Source: an uncultured Collinsella sp. (GTDB lineage Bacteria; Actinomycetota; Coriobacteriia; Coriobacteriales; Coriobacteriaceae). Taken from it: a stretch of DNA of 34,822 nucleotides. The stretch is from NCBI GenBank assembly GCA_902489965.1, contig CABUCA010000013.1, forward strand, positions 1 through 34,822, in the 5' to 3' direction. The notes below the pieces were generated by a model. The model had not been told where the DNA came from, ran no database searches, and was given only the letters and a program-made list of their open reading frames with translations. Shown piece after piece: positions 1 through 8,102 of this stretch; the first letter of the stretch is position 1; each line of letters opens with the position of its first letter. A program made the translations under genes and the position numbers.

Positions 1-57
1 CTGGGTTTATTGTCTGAGCGACTTTGCGAAGCAAGGGGAGCGAAGATAAAAACCCAG
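1..57. repeat. Hairpin at window edge, possible terminator of an upstream gene
   Basis: The first eight bases CTGGGTTT pair with AAACCCAG ending at position 57, enclosing about 40 bases. The gene it would belong to lies outside the window, so this could be a terminator or a leader structure. Little more can be said. Confidence 0.3.
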
Positions 58-98
58 CCCGCCGCGGGGCACCCGGGGACCGCAGGGACGGGAGCAGC

Positions 99-104
99 TA
101 TACT
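99..104 (+). promoter_or_regulatory. Candidate -10 box upstream of purE
   Basis: TATACT lies 64 bases before the purE start. No good -35 hexamer is seen 16-18 bases upstream. A short inverted repeat (ACTACT-CTC-AGTAGT) follows at 102-116. It is weak evidence for a purE promoter. Confidence 0.3.
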
Positions 105-167
105 ACTCTCAGTAGTTAAGGGTCGCGGATCCGCCGCGTCACCGCTCTCAACAGGAGGTCTTTGTTT

Positions 168-632
168 ATGGCAGATCAAAAGCCGGTTGTCGGGATCATC
201 ATGGGTTCCAAGTCCGACCTGGGCGTTATGGAAGGCTGCACCGCCGAGCTCGAGGCGCTGGGCGTGCCCTATGAGCTTGTCATTGCGAGCGCACACCGCA
301 CACCGGCGAAGGTCCACGAGTGGGCTTCGACTGCCGCCGATCGCGGTATCAAAGTGATTATCGCCGCCGCCGGCAAGGCCGCTCACCTGGGTGGTGTCGT
401 GGCTGCCTTTACGCCGCTGCCGGTTATCGGCGTGCCTATGAAGACGAGTGACCTGGGCGGTATGGATTCGCTGCTGTCGATGGTGCAGATGCCTTCGGGC
501 GTGCCCGTGGCCTGCGTTGCCATCAACGGCGCCAAGAACGCCGCCATCTACGCCACGCAGATTCTGGGCGCTTGCGACCCCGAGTACCGCAAGGTTATCG
601 AGAAGATGAAGCAGGAGATGGCCGACGCCTAG
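168..632 (+). CDS. purE: PurE, N5-carboxyaminoimidazole ribonucleotide mutase
   Basis: PurE moves the carboxyl group of N5-CAIR to the ring carbon, giving CAIR in de novo purine synthesis. The 154-residue protein shows the class I PurE signatures: GSKSDLGVME near the N-terminus, SAHRTP with the catalytic histidine, and the glycine/alanine-rich AAAGKAAHLGG segment. The length fits the bacterial single-domain family. The ATG at 168 was chosen because AGGAGG at 153-158 lies nine bases upstream; an in-frame TTG at 162 would be too close to it. The PurK partner that makes N5-CAIR is not in the window. The other purine genes here (purF, purM, purN) lie 3 kb downstream, separated by unrelated genes, so purE is probably transcribed separately. 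The sortase gene follows after 35 bases. Confidence 0.95.
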   Translation: MADQKPVVGIIMGSKSDLGVMEGCTAELEALGVPYELVIASAHRTPAKVHEWASTAADRGIKVIIAAAGKAAHLGGVVAAFTPLPVIGVPMKTSDLGGMDSLLSMVQMPSGVPVACVAINGAKNAAIYATQILGACDPEYRKVIEKMKQEMADA

Positions 633-667
633 GCGTTCCGCCGTTTCGCCGCAGTATAAGGAGAGCC

Positions 668-1672
668 ATGTCCGACTATCAGGGAAAACGATTCAAGGCT
701 TCTCAGATTCCCGATCCGTCGAAGCCGGGTGCTGCCAGTGCGGCGCAGCAGGGTCGGACATCCTCTCCTCAGCAGCCGCGCGCGCCGCGTCCTGTGACGC
801 CGGCGACGCATCGTCGACAGGACGCGCCGGCTGCGTATCGCCCTTCGTCATATGGCACGGCAAAGAAGCAGGCCCGGACGCCGAGGCAAACGAGCGGCGC
901 GGCGTCCAGCTACACTGAGCCGCCGCGCAAAAAGCGCCGCTCCATTATTCCCATTCTGCTCATCATCATCGGTATCGGTCTGATTGTTGCCGCCGCTGCC
1001 ATCTTTATCAATGCACAGATTGGCTACAAGCAGGCGAGCGAGTCGTATCAGAAAATCGAGAAGCAATATGTAAGCGATAAGGACGCCAGCGGCGTGCCGA
1101 CTATCGACTTCGATGCGCTTGCTCAGACAAACCCCGAGATTGTGGGTTGGATTTATGTGCCGGGAACCAACATCAACTATCCCGTGGTGCAGACCAACAA
1201 CAACTCCAAATACCTCAACACGCTGTTCGACGGTACGGCCAATGCATCTGGGGCCATTTTCCTGGATAGCGATGACACCGCGCCGGGAATGGTTGACCAG
1301 CAGACCACGATCTACGGCCACCATATGAACGATGGGTCGATGTTCAACGTGATTTCGGATACGACTGACCAGGCAACGTTCGATAGCATTGAATATGTGT
1401 ACTACATCACACGGGATGCTACGTATAAGCTGCGTCCGCTGGCGACCAAGGTCGTTGAGGATACGTACTCCAAGGCGCGCACGCCCAATTTTGAGGGCGA
1501 TGACGGGCTCAAGAACTACCTGTCCGAGATGCTCGACGGTGCCTCTGCCGTGGCGAGCGATGCCACCGATCGTGCCGCTTCGGCAACCAAGGTCGTAACG
1601 CTTGTGACCTGTCGTTCGCTATCGCTGAGCAACACGCGTGCTGTCATGGTGCTCACGCCCGTTGATGAATAA
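668..1672 (+). CDS. Class B sortase, membrane-anchored transpeptidase
   Basis: Sortases cut a C-terminal sorting motif in secreted proteins and join them to the cell wall or to pilins. The 334-residue protein has a long proline/glutamine/arginine-rich cytoplasmic tail (1-91), one transmembrane helix (about 93-115), and an extracellular catalytic domain. The class B pattern is visible as NPEIVGWIYVPGT (about 155-167), then YPVVQ, then YGHHM with catalytic His218, then TLVTC with nucleophile Cys315 and Arg324 nine residues later. The start at 668 follows AAGGAG and lies 35 bases after purE. No protein with a sorting signal is encoded in this window, so the substrate is unknown. The roughly 90-residue tail before the membrane helix is longer than in SrtB of Staphylococcus, which has almost none. 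The class is confident; the biological target cannot be told. Confidence 0.9.
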   Translation: MSDYQGKRFKASQIPDPSKPGAASAAQQGRTSSPQQPRAPRPVTPATHRRQDAPAAYRPSSYGTAKKQARTPRQTSGAASSYTEPPRKKRRSIIPILLIIIGIGLIVAAAAIFINAQIGYKQASESYQKIEKQYVSDKDASGVPTIDFDALAQTNPEIVGWIYVPGTNINYPVVQTNNNSKYLNTLFDGTANASGAIFLDSDDTAPGMVDQQTTIYGHHMNDGSMFNVISDTTDQATFDSIEYVYYITRDATYKLRPLATKVVEDTYSKARTPNFEGDDGLKNYLSEMLDGASAVASDATDRAASATKVVTLVTCRSLSLSNTRAVMVLTPVDE

Positions 1673-1714
1673 ATTGTCCGAGAGTAGCTAATTTGGGACG
1701 GTAAGGGAGAAATG

Positions 1715-2131
1715 ATGCTCGAGAATGGCAAAACGATGCCTTCGGTTGATGCTTGGCTGCGCGAGGCCAAGGCCGATTCGTCGGCACCTGCGTGCGGTAT
1801 GTATCTGACACATAACGGTGTGGTGCGCGCGACGCCCAAGGCCGAGGCGCGCGGTGTCGAGACCGATGGCGTGGCGCCGGGCCACAAGGTGGGCGGCATG
1901 GTGTTTGGCTACGACGCCAGCAAGGTACAGGCCGCCATCGAGGCGACGCGCGCGATGCCGGGTATCGGCTATGTGCGCGTGTGGCTGGCAAGCGGTGAGC
2001 TTGCCATAGGTGACGACATCATGCTCGTGCTCATCGGCGGGGACATTCGCCCGCACGTGGTCGATGCGCTGCAGGCGCTCGTTGGCACCATCAAGAATGA
2101 ATGCGTGAGTGAGGTCGAGCGCGAGGCGTAG
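1715..2131 (+). CDS. MoaE-like protein, divergent molybdopterin synthase catalytic subunit family
   Basis: The 138-residue protein resembles MoaE, which transfers sulphur from MoaD to precursor Z to make molybdopterin. Seen here are a central VGGMVFGYDASKVQAAI segment, the strand VRVWLASGELAIGDDIMLVL, and GGDIRPHVVDALQALVGTIK near the C-terminus, matching the G-x-L-x-V-G-D and R-x4-A-x6-K pattern of the family. The usual end with a second lysine (P-I-W-K-K-E in E. coli) is replaced by NECVSEVE, so one catalytic lysine seems missing. No moaD, moaA, moaB or molybdoenzyme gene is nearby. GGGAG at 1705-1709 is five bases before ATG 1715; an ATG at 1712 is the alternative. Family membership is likely; true molybdopterin synthase activity is uncertain. 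Confidence 0.65.
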   Translation: MLENGKTMPSVDAWLREAKADSSAPACGMYLTHNGVVRATPKAEARGVETDGVAPGHKVGGMVFGYDASKVQAAIEATRAMPGIGYVRVWLASGELAIGDDIMLVLIGGDIRPHVVDALQALVGTIKNECVSEVEREA

Positions 2132-2161
2132 AGGCTTGCGTCGATAGAAGACTCGTTTATA

Positions 2162-2200
2162 AAAATGCCCGCCGGTACGTGTGATACCGGCGGGCATTTT
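2162..2200. terminator. Bidirectional intrinsic terminator between moaE-like gene and CmpB-type gene
   Basis: A perfect 16-bp inverted repeat (2162-2177 with 2185-2200) encloses a seven-base loop. The stem ends in AAAA/TTTT, so each strand reads GC-rich stem followed by T residues. It sits between two convergent genes and can serve both. Confidence 0.9.
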
Positions 2201-2221
2201 GCGTTTTGGACGCGGTTGGCG

Positions 2222-3451
2222 CTACACGCGCGTCGCATCCTTGGGGCTCATGGTCATGCTCTGGAAGCGATTCTCCATAAAGTCATTATCGAAGTACTTG
2301 CCGTAGAACTGCGCAACGGGAATATCCGGTTCCGTGCCGTTGACGCGCTGGTACCAATAATCGAGCGATTGCAGTGTCATGACGCCGTCGACCAGCATAA
2401 TGATGGTGAAGATGACGGTAGCCGAGTAGCGACTCTTCCACGGAATCATGTTGATGAGCTTGAGCAGCCTCGGCAGCAGCAGCTTGATCCAGATGAGGCC
2501 ACCCAGGCCCCACAGGCAGGCGAAGCCCGTGCAGGTACGTCCGCCGGTAAGGACGGCGAGCGGATCGGGCATGCCAAAGAGCTTCATATGCGAGTAGCTC
2601 CACGAGACCACGCCAAACGAGGTCTGCATAAACCAGCCCACGAACACCTCAAAGCTCGCGCCGAGCAGCGCGCTCACCAAAAAGATAATGATGGGGTTCT
2701 TTTTGTAGAAGCGGTTGAGCACCATGGTCATGAGTACGGCGCCAAATCCGTAGATGGGGCTGAAGGGGCCAAACAGCATGCCGGCGCGGTTCTGGAAGAC
2801 GCCCGGGTCGTCGACCGTCATGTGCCAGATGTCCTCGGCGATCAGGCCGAGTATGCAGCAGACAAAGAATACCCAGAACAGGTTGAAGTAGTTGAGCTTG
2901 ATGTAGCCTTCGCCGGTTTCATCGCGCCCGAGCATGCCCTCGGCTGCGGCGTCGCGATCGAGCATCTCCTGCAGGCGGCGCTGCAGCTCGCGCTCCTGGC
3001 GCAGCGTGGGGTCGACGGTGGCCGAAAGCGCGACGAGGATGCCGAGCTGGATGGCAGGGCGAAGCAAGAAGGGCCCGATGCCCTGGAGCATCACGTCAAC
3101 CAAAAGCTCGACGACGGTGAATGCAATAAGGATGTAGGACAGGCGAGCGGCGTTGCGGCGCTGGTTTTTGATAAGGTCCAGGCCAAAGATGATCAGGATG
3201 ACGGCGCTTGCCGCAGAGAGCATGATGCCGGCGACAATCAGTCCGACCGCGACGAGCGTGTTGTCGCCGAGCTTGGCGGCGGCGTTGCCGTTGATGAGCG
3301 CGGTGATGACCTGCCACATAAAGGCGCCGACCGAAGGGAGCGTGCCCACGCCGGACAGGATGCATAGGACGGCGTACACCTTAATGATGAGGGGGATCTT
3401 CTTGACCTCCATGGCGCTGGGGACGCTGGGGTCGAGTTCGTTTCGATCCAT
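2222..3451 (-). CDS. Multi-pass membrane protein, CmpB-type putative ABC transporter permease family
   Basis: The 409-residue protein has about four hydrophobic helices in its N-terminal half, a charged cytoplasmic stretch with the heptad-like sequence RQERELQRRLQEMLDRDA, then a second membrane domain. That second domain, from about YIKLNYFNLFWVFFV to the C-terminus, carries GPFSPIYGFGAVL, ALLGASFEVFVGW, WSYS and GFACLWGLGGLIW. These match what I know of the putative ABC-transporter type IV (CmpB, PF06541) family, whose function is not established. The start at 3451 is chosen because AAAGG lies six bases upstream; the longer open frame to 3628 has no ribosome site and reads through the intergenic region. 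No ATPase partner is adjacent, so a transport role is not shown. It is convergent with the MoaE-like gene and divergent from purF. Confidence 0.75.
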   Translation of the reverse strand: MDRNELDPSVPSAMEVKKIPLIIKVYAVLCILSGVGTLPSVGAFMWQVITALINGNAAAKLGDNTLVAVGLIVAGIMLSAASAVILIIFGLDLIKNQRRNAARLSYILIAFTVVELLVDVMLQGIGPFLLRPAIQLGILVALSATVDPTLRQERELQRRLQEMLDRDAAAEGMLGRDETGEGYIKLNYFNLFWVFFVCCILGLIAEDIWHMTVDDPGVFQNRAGMLFGPFSPIYGFGAVLMTMVLNRFYKKNPIIIFLVSALLGASFEVFVGWFMQTSFGVVSWSYSHMKLFGMPDPLAVLTGGRTCTGFACLWGLGGLIWIKLLLPRLLKLINMIPWKSRYSATVIFTIIMLVDGVMTLQSLDYWYQRVNGTEPDIPVAQFYGKYFDNDFMENRFQSMTMSPKDATRV

Positions 3452-3526
3452 ACATAACCTTTCTCGTTTTGCTGTAGGTACAAGGATACGCCGCCGACCT
3501 GCCAAAAGACAGGACGAACGTCCCAA

Positions 3527-3540
3527 TTGCAACAATGCAA
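3527..3540. promoter_or_regulatory. Small dyad in the CmpB-type/purF divergent region
   Basis: TTGCA-ACAA-TGCAA is a 5-bp dyad with a four-base centre. Just upstream, GGACG-AA-CGTCC (3512-3523) is a second dyad. Either could be an operator or chance; no regulator is known here. Confidence 0.2.
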
Positions 3541-3698
3541 GCCCCAACGGCGGGCGAGACGCGTCGCAACGGAAGTATGCGGGATCGTCGGCCCCGAGGC
3601 GGTTGCCCAATAAAATGTTTGGCTGCAAAACGGATTATAAGCTCGGTGGGCTTTTAAAAAGCGCTGTTCATGCGCGGGAGTGCTTGTCTTGCCGTGCG

Positions 3699-3704
3699 TA
3701 TAAT
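3699..3704 (+). promoter_or_regulatory. Candidate -10 box for purF
   Basis: A consensus TATAAT lies 41 bases before the purF start, in a region otherwise without genes. The -35 region is poor (no hexamer near TTGACA at 16-18 bases). This is the best promoter candidate for the purF transcript. Confidence 0.55.
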
Positions 3705-3745
3705 AGGGCAGGTAACGCCAAATAACGAGGCTCTGAGGGGATGCC

Positions 3746-5416
3746 ATGTCTCAAGAAACCATCCGCGCGGCCGAGCGTGCCGCGGGACAGGTGAAGACCA
3801 TGTCGACTTATGATCCGGACTCCGACCAGCTGCATGAGGAATGCGGCATTTTTGGTGTGTGGGCACCCGATCGCGATGTGGCTCGACTGACGTACTTTGG
3901 TCTGCGCGCGCTGCAGCATCGCGGCCAGGAATCGGCGGGAATCGCCGTGGGTGATGGCGGCACGGTTATGGTCCGCAAGGATCTGGGCCTGCTCGACCGC
4001 GTGTTCTCCAACGCCGACCTGTCGACGCTCTCCGGCCAGCTGGCCGTGGGCCACGTGCGCTATGGCACTGCCGGTGCCAAGAGCTGGGAAGCCTCGCAGC
4101 CGCATCTCTCCACCATCAACAGCGTCATTATCGCGCTTGCTCACAACGGCACTCTGGTCAACACCGACGAGCTGCGCCGCCAGCTGATCGAGCTGGGCGT
4201 GCCGTTCCTCTCCAATTCGGATTCCGAGGTCGCGACCAAGCTTATCGGCTACTTTACTCAGCGTACAGGCCATCTGCGCGAGGGCATTCGCAAGACCATG
4301 GAGCTCGTGCGCGGCGGCTACGCCATGACGCTCATCAACGAGCAGGCGCTCTACGCATTCCGCGATCCGCACGGCATTCGCCCGCTCGTGCTGGGCAAGC
4401 TGGTGGACGAGGGTCTGGACCAGGCCGATGCCGCATCCGTTTCGCAGCTGCCCTCGCAAGACGGCGCCACGACGGTCGACTCCGCCGTCCATGTCACGCG
4501 CGCCGGCGGCTGGGTCGTTGCTTCCGAGACCTGCGCACTCGACATCGTGGGTGCCGAGTACGTCCGTGACGTCCGTCCCGGCGAGATCTTGCGCATCAGC
4601 GCCGAGGGTCTGGTATCCGAGCAGGGCGTGCCTGCAGCCGAAGAGCCCGCAAACTGCATCTTTGAGCAGGTCTACTTTGCCCGCCCCGACTCCATCATGA
4701 ACGGCAAGAGCGTCTATGCCTGCCGTTACGACATGGGTCGTCAGCTGGCACACGAAGAGCCCGTCGAGGCCGACCTGGTCATCGGCGTGCCCGACTCCGG
4801 CCTGCCGCCTGCGGAGGGCTATTCGCACGAGAGCGGCATTCCCTTTGGCGAGGGCCTCATCAAGAACCGTTACGTGGGCCGTACGTTTATCGAGCCTACG
4901 CAGGAGTTGCGCGCCATGGGCGTGCGCATGAAGCTTAACCCGCTGCGCGACAACATCGAGGGTAAGCGCCTGGTCGTCATCGACGACTCCATCGTGCGCG
5001 GCACCACCATGGTGCAGCTCGTCAAGATGCTGCGCAACGCTGGCGCCAAGGAGATTCATATCCGCATCAACTCGCCCGAGGTCATCTGGCCGTGCTTCTA
5101 CGGTATCGATACTGACGTGCAGTCGCAGCTTATCAGCGCCAACAAGACGGTCGACGAGATTTGCGAGTATATCGGCGCCGATTCGCTGGCCTTCCTTTCG
5201 GTCGAGGGCCTGCTGAAGGTCATGCCCAAGGGCGGTTACTGCGATGCGTGCTTTACCGGCCGCTACCCCGTGGCGATTCCCGAGAGCTTTGGCCGCGACA
5301 AGTTTATGGAGGGCTTTAAGCCCCGCAACCTGGATAAGCCGCTGCACTTTGACGACGACGCCGTGGTCGAGAAATACGACGACCGCAGCTGGGAAGAGAA
5401 GCACGGCGAGGCCTAA
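3746..5416 (+). CDS. purF: PurF, amidophosphoribosyltransferase (Fe-S type)
   Basis: PurF makes phosphoribosylamine from PRPP and glutamine, the first committed step of purine synthesis. The 556-residue protein begins with a short propeptide ending in HEEC; Cys33 would become the N-terminal nucleophile of the glutaminase domain after cleavage. The PRPP-binding motif VVIDDSIVRGTTM lies in the second half. Four cysteines match the 4Fe-4S ligands of the Bacillus enzyme: one in ANCIFEQVYFARPDS, one in WPCFYGIDT, and two in GGYCDACFTG. GAGGGG lies five bases before ATG 3746. A second ATG at 3800, preceded by AGGTGA, would give a 14-residue propeptide, nearer the Bacillus length of 11, and cannot be excluded. 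The TAA stop is the first triplet of a hairpin repeat (5414-5461). purM follows after 157 bases. Confidence 0.96.
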   Translation: MSQETIRAAERAAGQVKTMSTYDPDSDQLHEECGIFGVWAPDRDVARLTYFGLRALQHRGQESAGIAVGDGGTVMVRKDLGLLDRVFSNADLSTLSGQLAVGHVRYGTAGAKSWEASQPHLSTINSVIIALAHNGTLVNTDELRRQLIELGVPFLSNSDSEVATKLIGYFTQRTGHLREGIRKTMELVRGGYAMTLINEQALYAFRDPHGIRPLVLGKLVDEGLDQADAASVSQLPSQDGATTVDSAVHVTRAGGWVVASETCALDIVGAEYVRDVRPGEILRISAEGLVSEQGVPAAEEPANCIFEQVYFARPDSIMNGKSVYACRYDMGRQLAHEEPVEADLVIGVPDSGLPPAEGYSHESGIPFGEGLIKNRYVGRTFIEPTQELRAMGVRMKLNPLRDNIEGKRLVVIDDSIVRGTTMVQLVKMLRNAGAKEIHIRINSPEVIWPCFYGIDTDVQSQLISANKTVDEICEYIGADSLAFLSVEGLLKVMPKGGYCDACFTGRYPVAIPESFGRDKFMEGFKPRNLDKPLHFDDDAVVEKYDDRSWEEKHGEA

Positions 5417-5461
5417 AACCTGCCATGTAGGGACAGGTTCATTTTGGTAGGTTTTACCTGC
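5414..5461 (+). repeat. 48-bp hairpin repeat beginning at the purF stop codon
   Basis: The repeat starts with TAAAACCT, whose first three bases are the purF stop, and ends with AGGTTTTACCTGC. The inner stem pairs AAAACCT with AGGTTTT and the loop carries GGGACAGG. A 42/48-identical copy lies at 16625-16672 on the other strand, where it supplies the pth stop codon. A third, more diverged copy lies at 16469-16512. Confidence 0.85.
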
Positions 5462-5573
5462 TGTTTTGTTGATATGACGGCGCGTGCTGTTATGGCGCGC
5501 GCCGAAATGAACGCAACTATGAGCACCGTTTGGCGCCCGCGCGGCGCCACGGTAGTGGGAGAGGAAGGCTCAG

Positions 5574-6677
5574 ATGAGCGACAGCAAGCATGTGACGTAT
5601 GAGGACGCCGGCGTCGATACCGCCGAGGGCGGCCGCGCCGTCGACGCCATTAAGCAAATGGTTAAGGACACCAACCGTCCCGAGGTCATCGGCGGTATCG
5701 GTGGCTTTGGTGGCTTATTCTCGGCCGCCGCGCTTAAGGATATGGAAGACCCGATTCTGATCAGCGGTACCGACGGCGTGGGCACCAAACTTGTGCTCGC
5801 CCAGATCATGGATCGTCACGAGACGGTGGGCCAGGACCTGGTCGCCATGTGCGTCAACGACATTTTGGCTTCGGGCGCCGAGCCGCTGTTCTTCTTGGAC
5901 TACGTTGCCATTGGCCACATCGAGGCCGAGCATATGGCAAAGATCATCAAGGGCGTTGCCGACGGCTGCAAGCTCGCGGGCTGCGCGCTCGTGGGCGGCG
6001 AGATGGCCGAGCACCCGGGCGTCATGGCTCCGGCCGACTACGACCTCGCTGGCTTTACCGTGGGCGTCGTCGACCGTCCCAAGATGCTCGATCCCGCAAA
6101 CGTCCGCCCCGGCGACGTGATTCTGGGCCTGCCTTCCACCGGCGTGCACTCCAACGGTTACTCGCTCGTGCGCAAGGTCATTGGCGTCGACGGCATTAAG
6201 CCGGGCACGCCCGAGGCCGCCGCTAAGGCCGAGGAGCTGAGCCGTCCGCTCGAGGAGCTCGGCGGCGCATCGCTGGCAGACGCCCTGTTGGCCCCCACGC
6301 GCATCTATGTCAAGCCGATTCTTGAGTTGCTCCGCGGCGGCGCCAACGTGCACGCTATCGCCCACATTACTGGCGGCGGTATTACCGAGAACCTCAACCG
6401 CGCGCTCGCCGACGACGTCGACGCCGTGGTCACCCGCAACGGCGCCGAGATGGGTTGGGACGTTCCGCCCGTCATCACCTACGTGTCGCGCCAGGCCGAG
6501 CTCGCGCCCAACGAGGCATGCAAGACCTTCAACATGGGCGTTGGCCTGTGCCTGATCGTCGCCCCCGAGGACGAGGCTGCCGTGACCGAGGCCCTGGTCG
6601 CGCTGGGCGAGAAGCCGTTCCGCGTGGGCGAGTGCGTCGAGGGCTCCGGTAAGGTCGTGTACTCCGATGAGCGCTAA
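5574..6677 (+). CDS. purM: PurM, phosphoribosylformylglycinamidine cyclo-ligase
   Basis: PurM closes the imidazole ring, turning FGAM into AIR with ATP. The 367-residue protein has the family pattern throughout: DAGVDTAEGGRAVDAIK at the N-terminus, GGFGGLFS, the conserved GTDGVGTKL loop, DLVAMCVNDILASGAEPLFF, ALVGGEMAEHPG, and GLPSTGVHSNGYSLVRK. HITGGGITENL follows in the C-terminal domain. Length fits bacterial PurM. The ATG at 5574 has GAGGAAGG about six bases upstream. The 3' end overlaps purN by 11 bases, so the two are translationally coupled. The 157-base gap after purF holds a hairpin repeat and no gene, and purM may still be transcribed from the purF promoter. Confidence 0.96.
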   Translation: MSDSKHVTYEDAGVDTAEGGRAVDAIKQMVKDTNRPEVIGGIGGFGGLFSAAALKDMEDPILISGTDGVGTKLVLAQIMDRHETVGQDLVAMCVNDILASGAEPLFFLDYVAIGHIEAEHMAKIIKGVADGCKLAGCALVGGEMAEHPGVMAPADYDLAGFTVGVVDRPKMLDPANVRPGDVILGLPSTGVHSNGYSLVRKVIGVDGIKPGTPEAAAKAEELSRPLEELGGASLADALLAPTRIYVKPILELLRGGANVHAIAHITGGGITENLNRALADDVDAVVTRNGAEMGWDVPPVITYVSRQAELAPNEACKTFNMGVGLCLIVAPEDEAAVTEALVALGEKPFRVGECVEGSGKVVYSDER

Positions 6678-7368
6678 CGAGCAGATGGCTGCTGCCGCGA
6701 GCCTGGGCTTTGTGCCCTACACCCGTCCGACCGGCACCGATACGGCCGAGCCGCTCAAGATCGGTGTGCTCATCAGCGGTTCGGGTACCAACCTGCAGGC
6801 GCTGATCGATCTGATCGCCGCCGGCAAGCTCAACGCTTCGATTGAGCTTGTGGTGTCGAGCCGTCCTTCGGCTAAGGGTTTGCAGCGCGCTGAGCGCGCG
6901 GGCATCCAGACGCTCACGCTGTCCAAGGATGTCTATGCCGACCCCATCGCCGCCGACGAGATCATCGCGCACGAGCTGCTCGAGCGCGGCTGCGAATATG
7001 TGGTCATGGCCGGTTACATGCGCATGGTGCACACGCCGCTGCTGGCGGCGTTTCCCAACCGCGTGGTCAACTTGCATCCGGCACTGCTGCCGAGCTTTAC
7101 CGGCGCGCATGCGATCGACGATGCCTTTGCGCGCGGCGTCAAGGTAACCGGTGTGACCGTGCACTTTGCCAACGAGATCTACGACAACGGCCCCATCATC
7201 GCCCAGCGCGCGCTGGCTGTTGAGGAGGGCTGGGACGTCGACACGCTCGAGGAGCACATCCACGCGATTGAGCACGTGCTGTATCCCGAGGTCGTGCAGA
7301 TGCTCGCCGACGGCCGCGTCCACGTGCTGGAGAGCGGCAAGGTTGCAATTGACGCGCCTCGCGGCTAG
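6667..7368 (+). CDS. purN: PurN, phosphoribosylglycinamide formyltransferase
   Basis: PurN transfers a formyl group from 10-formyl-tetrahydrofolate to GAR. The 233-residue protein has an N-terminal extension of about 30 residues (to TAEPLK) before the usual start of the fold at IGVLISGSGTNLQALI. Other marks are VVMAGYMRMV, NLHPALLPSFTGAHAI with the catalytic asparagine and histidine, GVTVHFANEIYDNGPIIAQ with the conserved aspartate, and IHAIEHVLYPEVV. The reading frame starts 11 bases inside purM with no strong ribosome site, so coupling is likely; ATG 6685 is an alternative start that would trim six residues. A terminator-like hairpin follows at 7401-7443. The purF-purM-purN order makes one purine operon likely. 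Confidence 0.94.
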   Translation: MSANEQMAAAASLGFVPYTRPTGTDTAEPLKIGVLISGSGTNLQALIDLIAAGKLNASIELVVSSRPSAKGLQRAERAGIQTLTLSKDVYADPIAADEIIAHELLERGCEYVVMAGYMRMVHTPLLAAFPNRVVNLHPALLPSFTGAHAIDDAFARGVKVTGVTVHFANEIYDNGPIIAQRALAVEEGWDVDTLEEHIHAIEHVLYPEVVQMLADGRVHVLESGKVAIDAPRG

Positions 7369-7400
7369 CGGCGCACAGTACAATTTAGCCGAGTAGTCAG

Positions 7401-7443
7401 GGTGGTCATTGGCGCCAAGGCGCGCGTGGCCACCTTTTGTTTT
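7401..7443 (+). terminator. Terminator after purN
   Basis: GGTGG, CA and GCGC pair with GCGC, TG and CCACC, giving an interrupted stem around CAAG, followed by TTTTGTTTT. It lies 32 bases after the purN stop and ends the purine cluster. Confidence 0.7.
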
Positions 7444-7520
7444 GGGTAGTCATCGGGAACGGTCTTTAACGACTGGTCATTCAAGAACGTCGCAGGTGAC
7501 TAGGTGAGAGAGGTGAGCGC

Positions 7521-7985
7521 ATGGCGGATAACGAAGCGCTGTTTACGCCTGAGTTGGTGTTTTTTGATTGGGAGTGTGCGACGCCGGATGAGGTGTTTGC
7601 GCGGCTCGAGGGCGAGCTTGCACCACGTGGCTACATTGCGTCCGGTTGGCTCGGCGCCGTTCGCACGCGCGAGGATGCCTATCCCACGGGTCTTGCCATG
7701 CCGGCGGCAAACATTGCCATTCCGCATACCGATCCGGGGTTTGTGGCCAAGCCCTATATCGCGGTGGTGAAGCCCGCCGCGTCCGTGACATTTAACGCTA
7801 TGGCTGGCATGGGCGCTCCGGTGCCGGTGCAGATCGTCATCAATCTGGGTATTGCCGAGCCGGGCGGCCAGGTCGAGGCCCTGCAGGCGCTCATGAACAT
7901 CTTTATGGACGCCGATGCCGCAGCCGACGTGCTCGGCCAGACCACGCCCCAGGGCATGGTCGACGCCATCCGCCGCCACTTCTAA
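7521..7985 (+). CDS. PTS EIIA component, fructose/galactitol type, unlinked
   Basis: EIIA proteins accept a phosphate from HPr and pass it to a sugar-specific EIIB. The 154-residue protein fits the PTS_EIIA_2 fold: a helical N-terminal part (ATPDEVFARLEGELAPRGYI), REDAYPTGLAMPAANIAIPHTD with the phosphorylated histidine in AIPHTD, and a C-terminal segment ALQALMNIFMDADAAADVL. Length is typical for a single-domain EIIA of the fructose, mannitol or galactitol class. GAGAGAGGTGAG lies just upstream of ATG 7521. No EIIB, EIIC or sugar-catabolic gene is adjacent, so either the partners are elsewhere or it has a regulatory role. Sugar specificity cannot be read from the sequence. Confidence 0.85.
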   Translation: MADNEALFTPELVFFDWECATPDEVFARLEGELAPRGYIASGWLGAVRTREDAYPTGLAMPAANIAIPHTDPGFVAKPYIAVVKPAASVTFNAMAGMGAPVPVQIVINLGIAEPGGQVEALQALMNIFMDADAAADVLGQTTPQGMVDAIRRHF

Positions 7986-7999
7986 GGTGGGGCTGAGTC

Positions 8000-8080
8000 G
8001 GCACTTGGGGACGTTCCTTTTCTGCCGGCAGTAAGGGACAGTCCCGAAGTGCCGGCATATAAAGAACGTCCCCAAGTGCC
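8000..8080. repeat. Compound inverted repeat with GGGGAC arms
   Basis: A 17-bp perfect inverted repeat (8000-8016 with 8064-8080, arm GGCACTTGGGGACGTTC) encloses a core. The core carries two copies of the self-complementary TGCCGGCA and a central GGGACAGTCCC. It begins 15 bases after the EIIA stop. Confidence 0.8.
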
Positions 8081-8102
8081 AAGTGCCAGAGCTGTCCCCT
8101 TT

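Noticed and set aside
2165..3367. 400-codon plus-strand frame opposite the CmpB-type gene
   Set aside because: It starts inside the terminator, has no known domain and a biased composition. The minus strand carries membrane helices and conserved motifs.
3668..5404. 578-codon minus-strand frame opposite purF
   Set aside because: High-GC codon bias opens the complementary frame. The translation is histidine- and leucine-rich without a known domain, while the plus strand is clearly PurF.
7379..7384. TACAAT as a promoter for the EIIA gene
   Set aside because: It lies upstream of the terminator-like hairpin at 7401-7443, has no -35, and is only 11 bases after the purN stop, so it would drive a transcript into a terminator.
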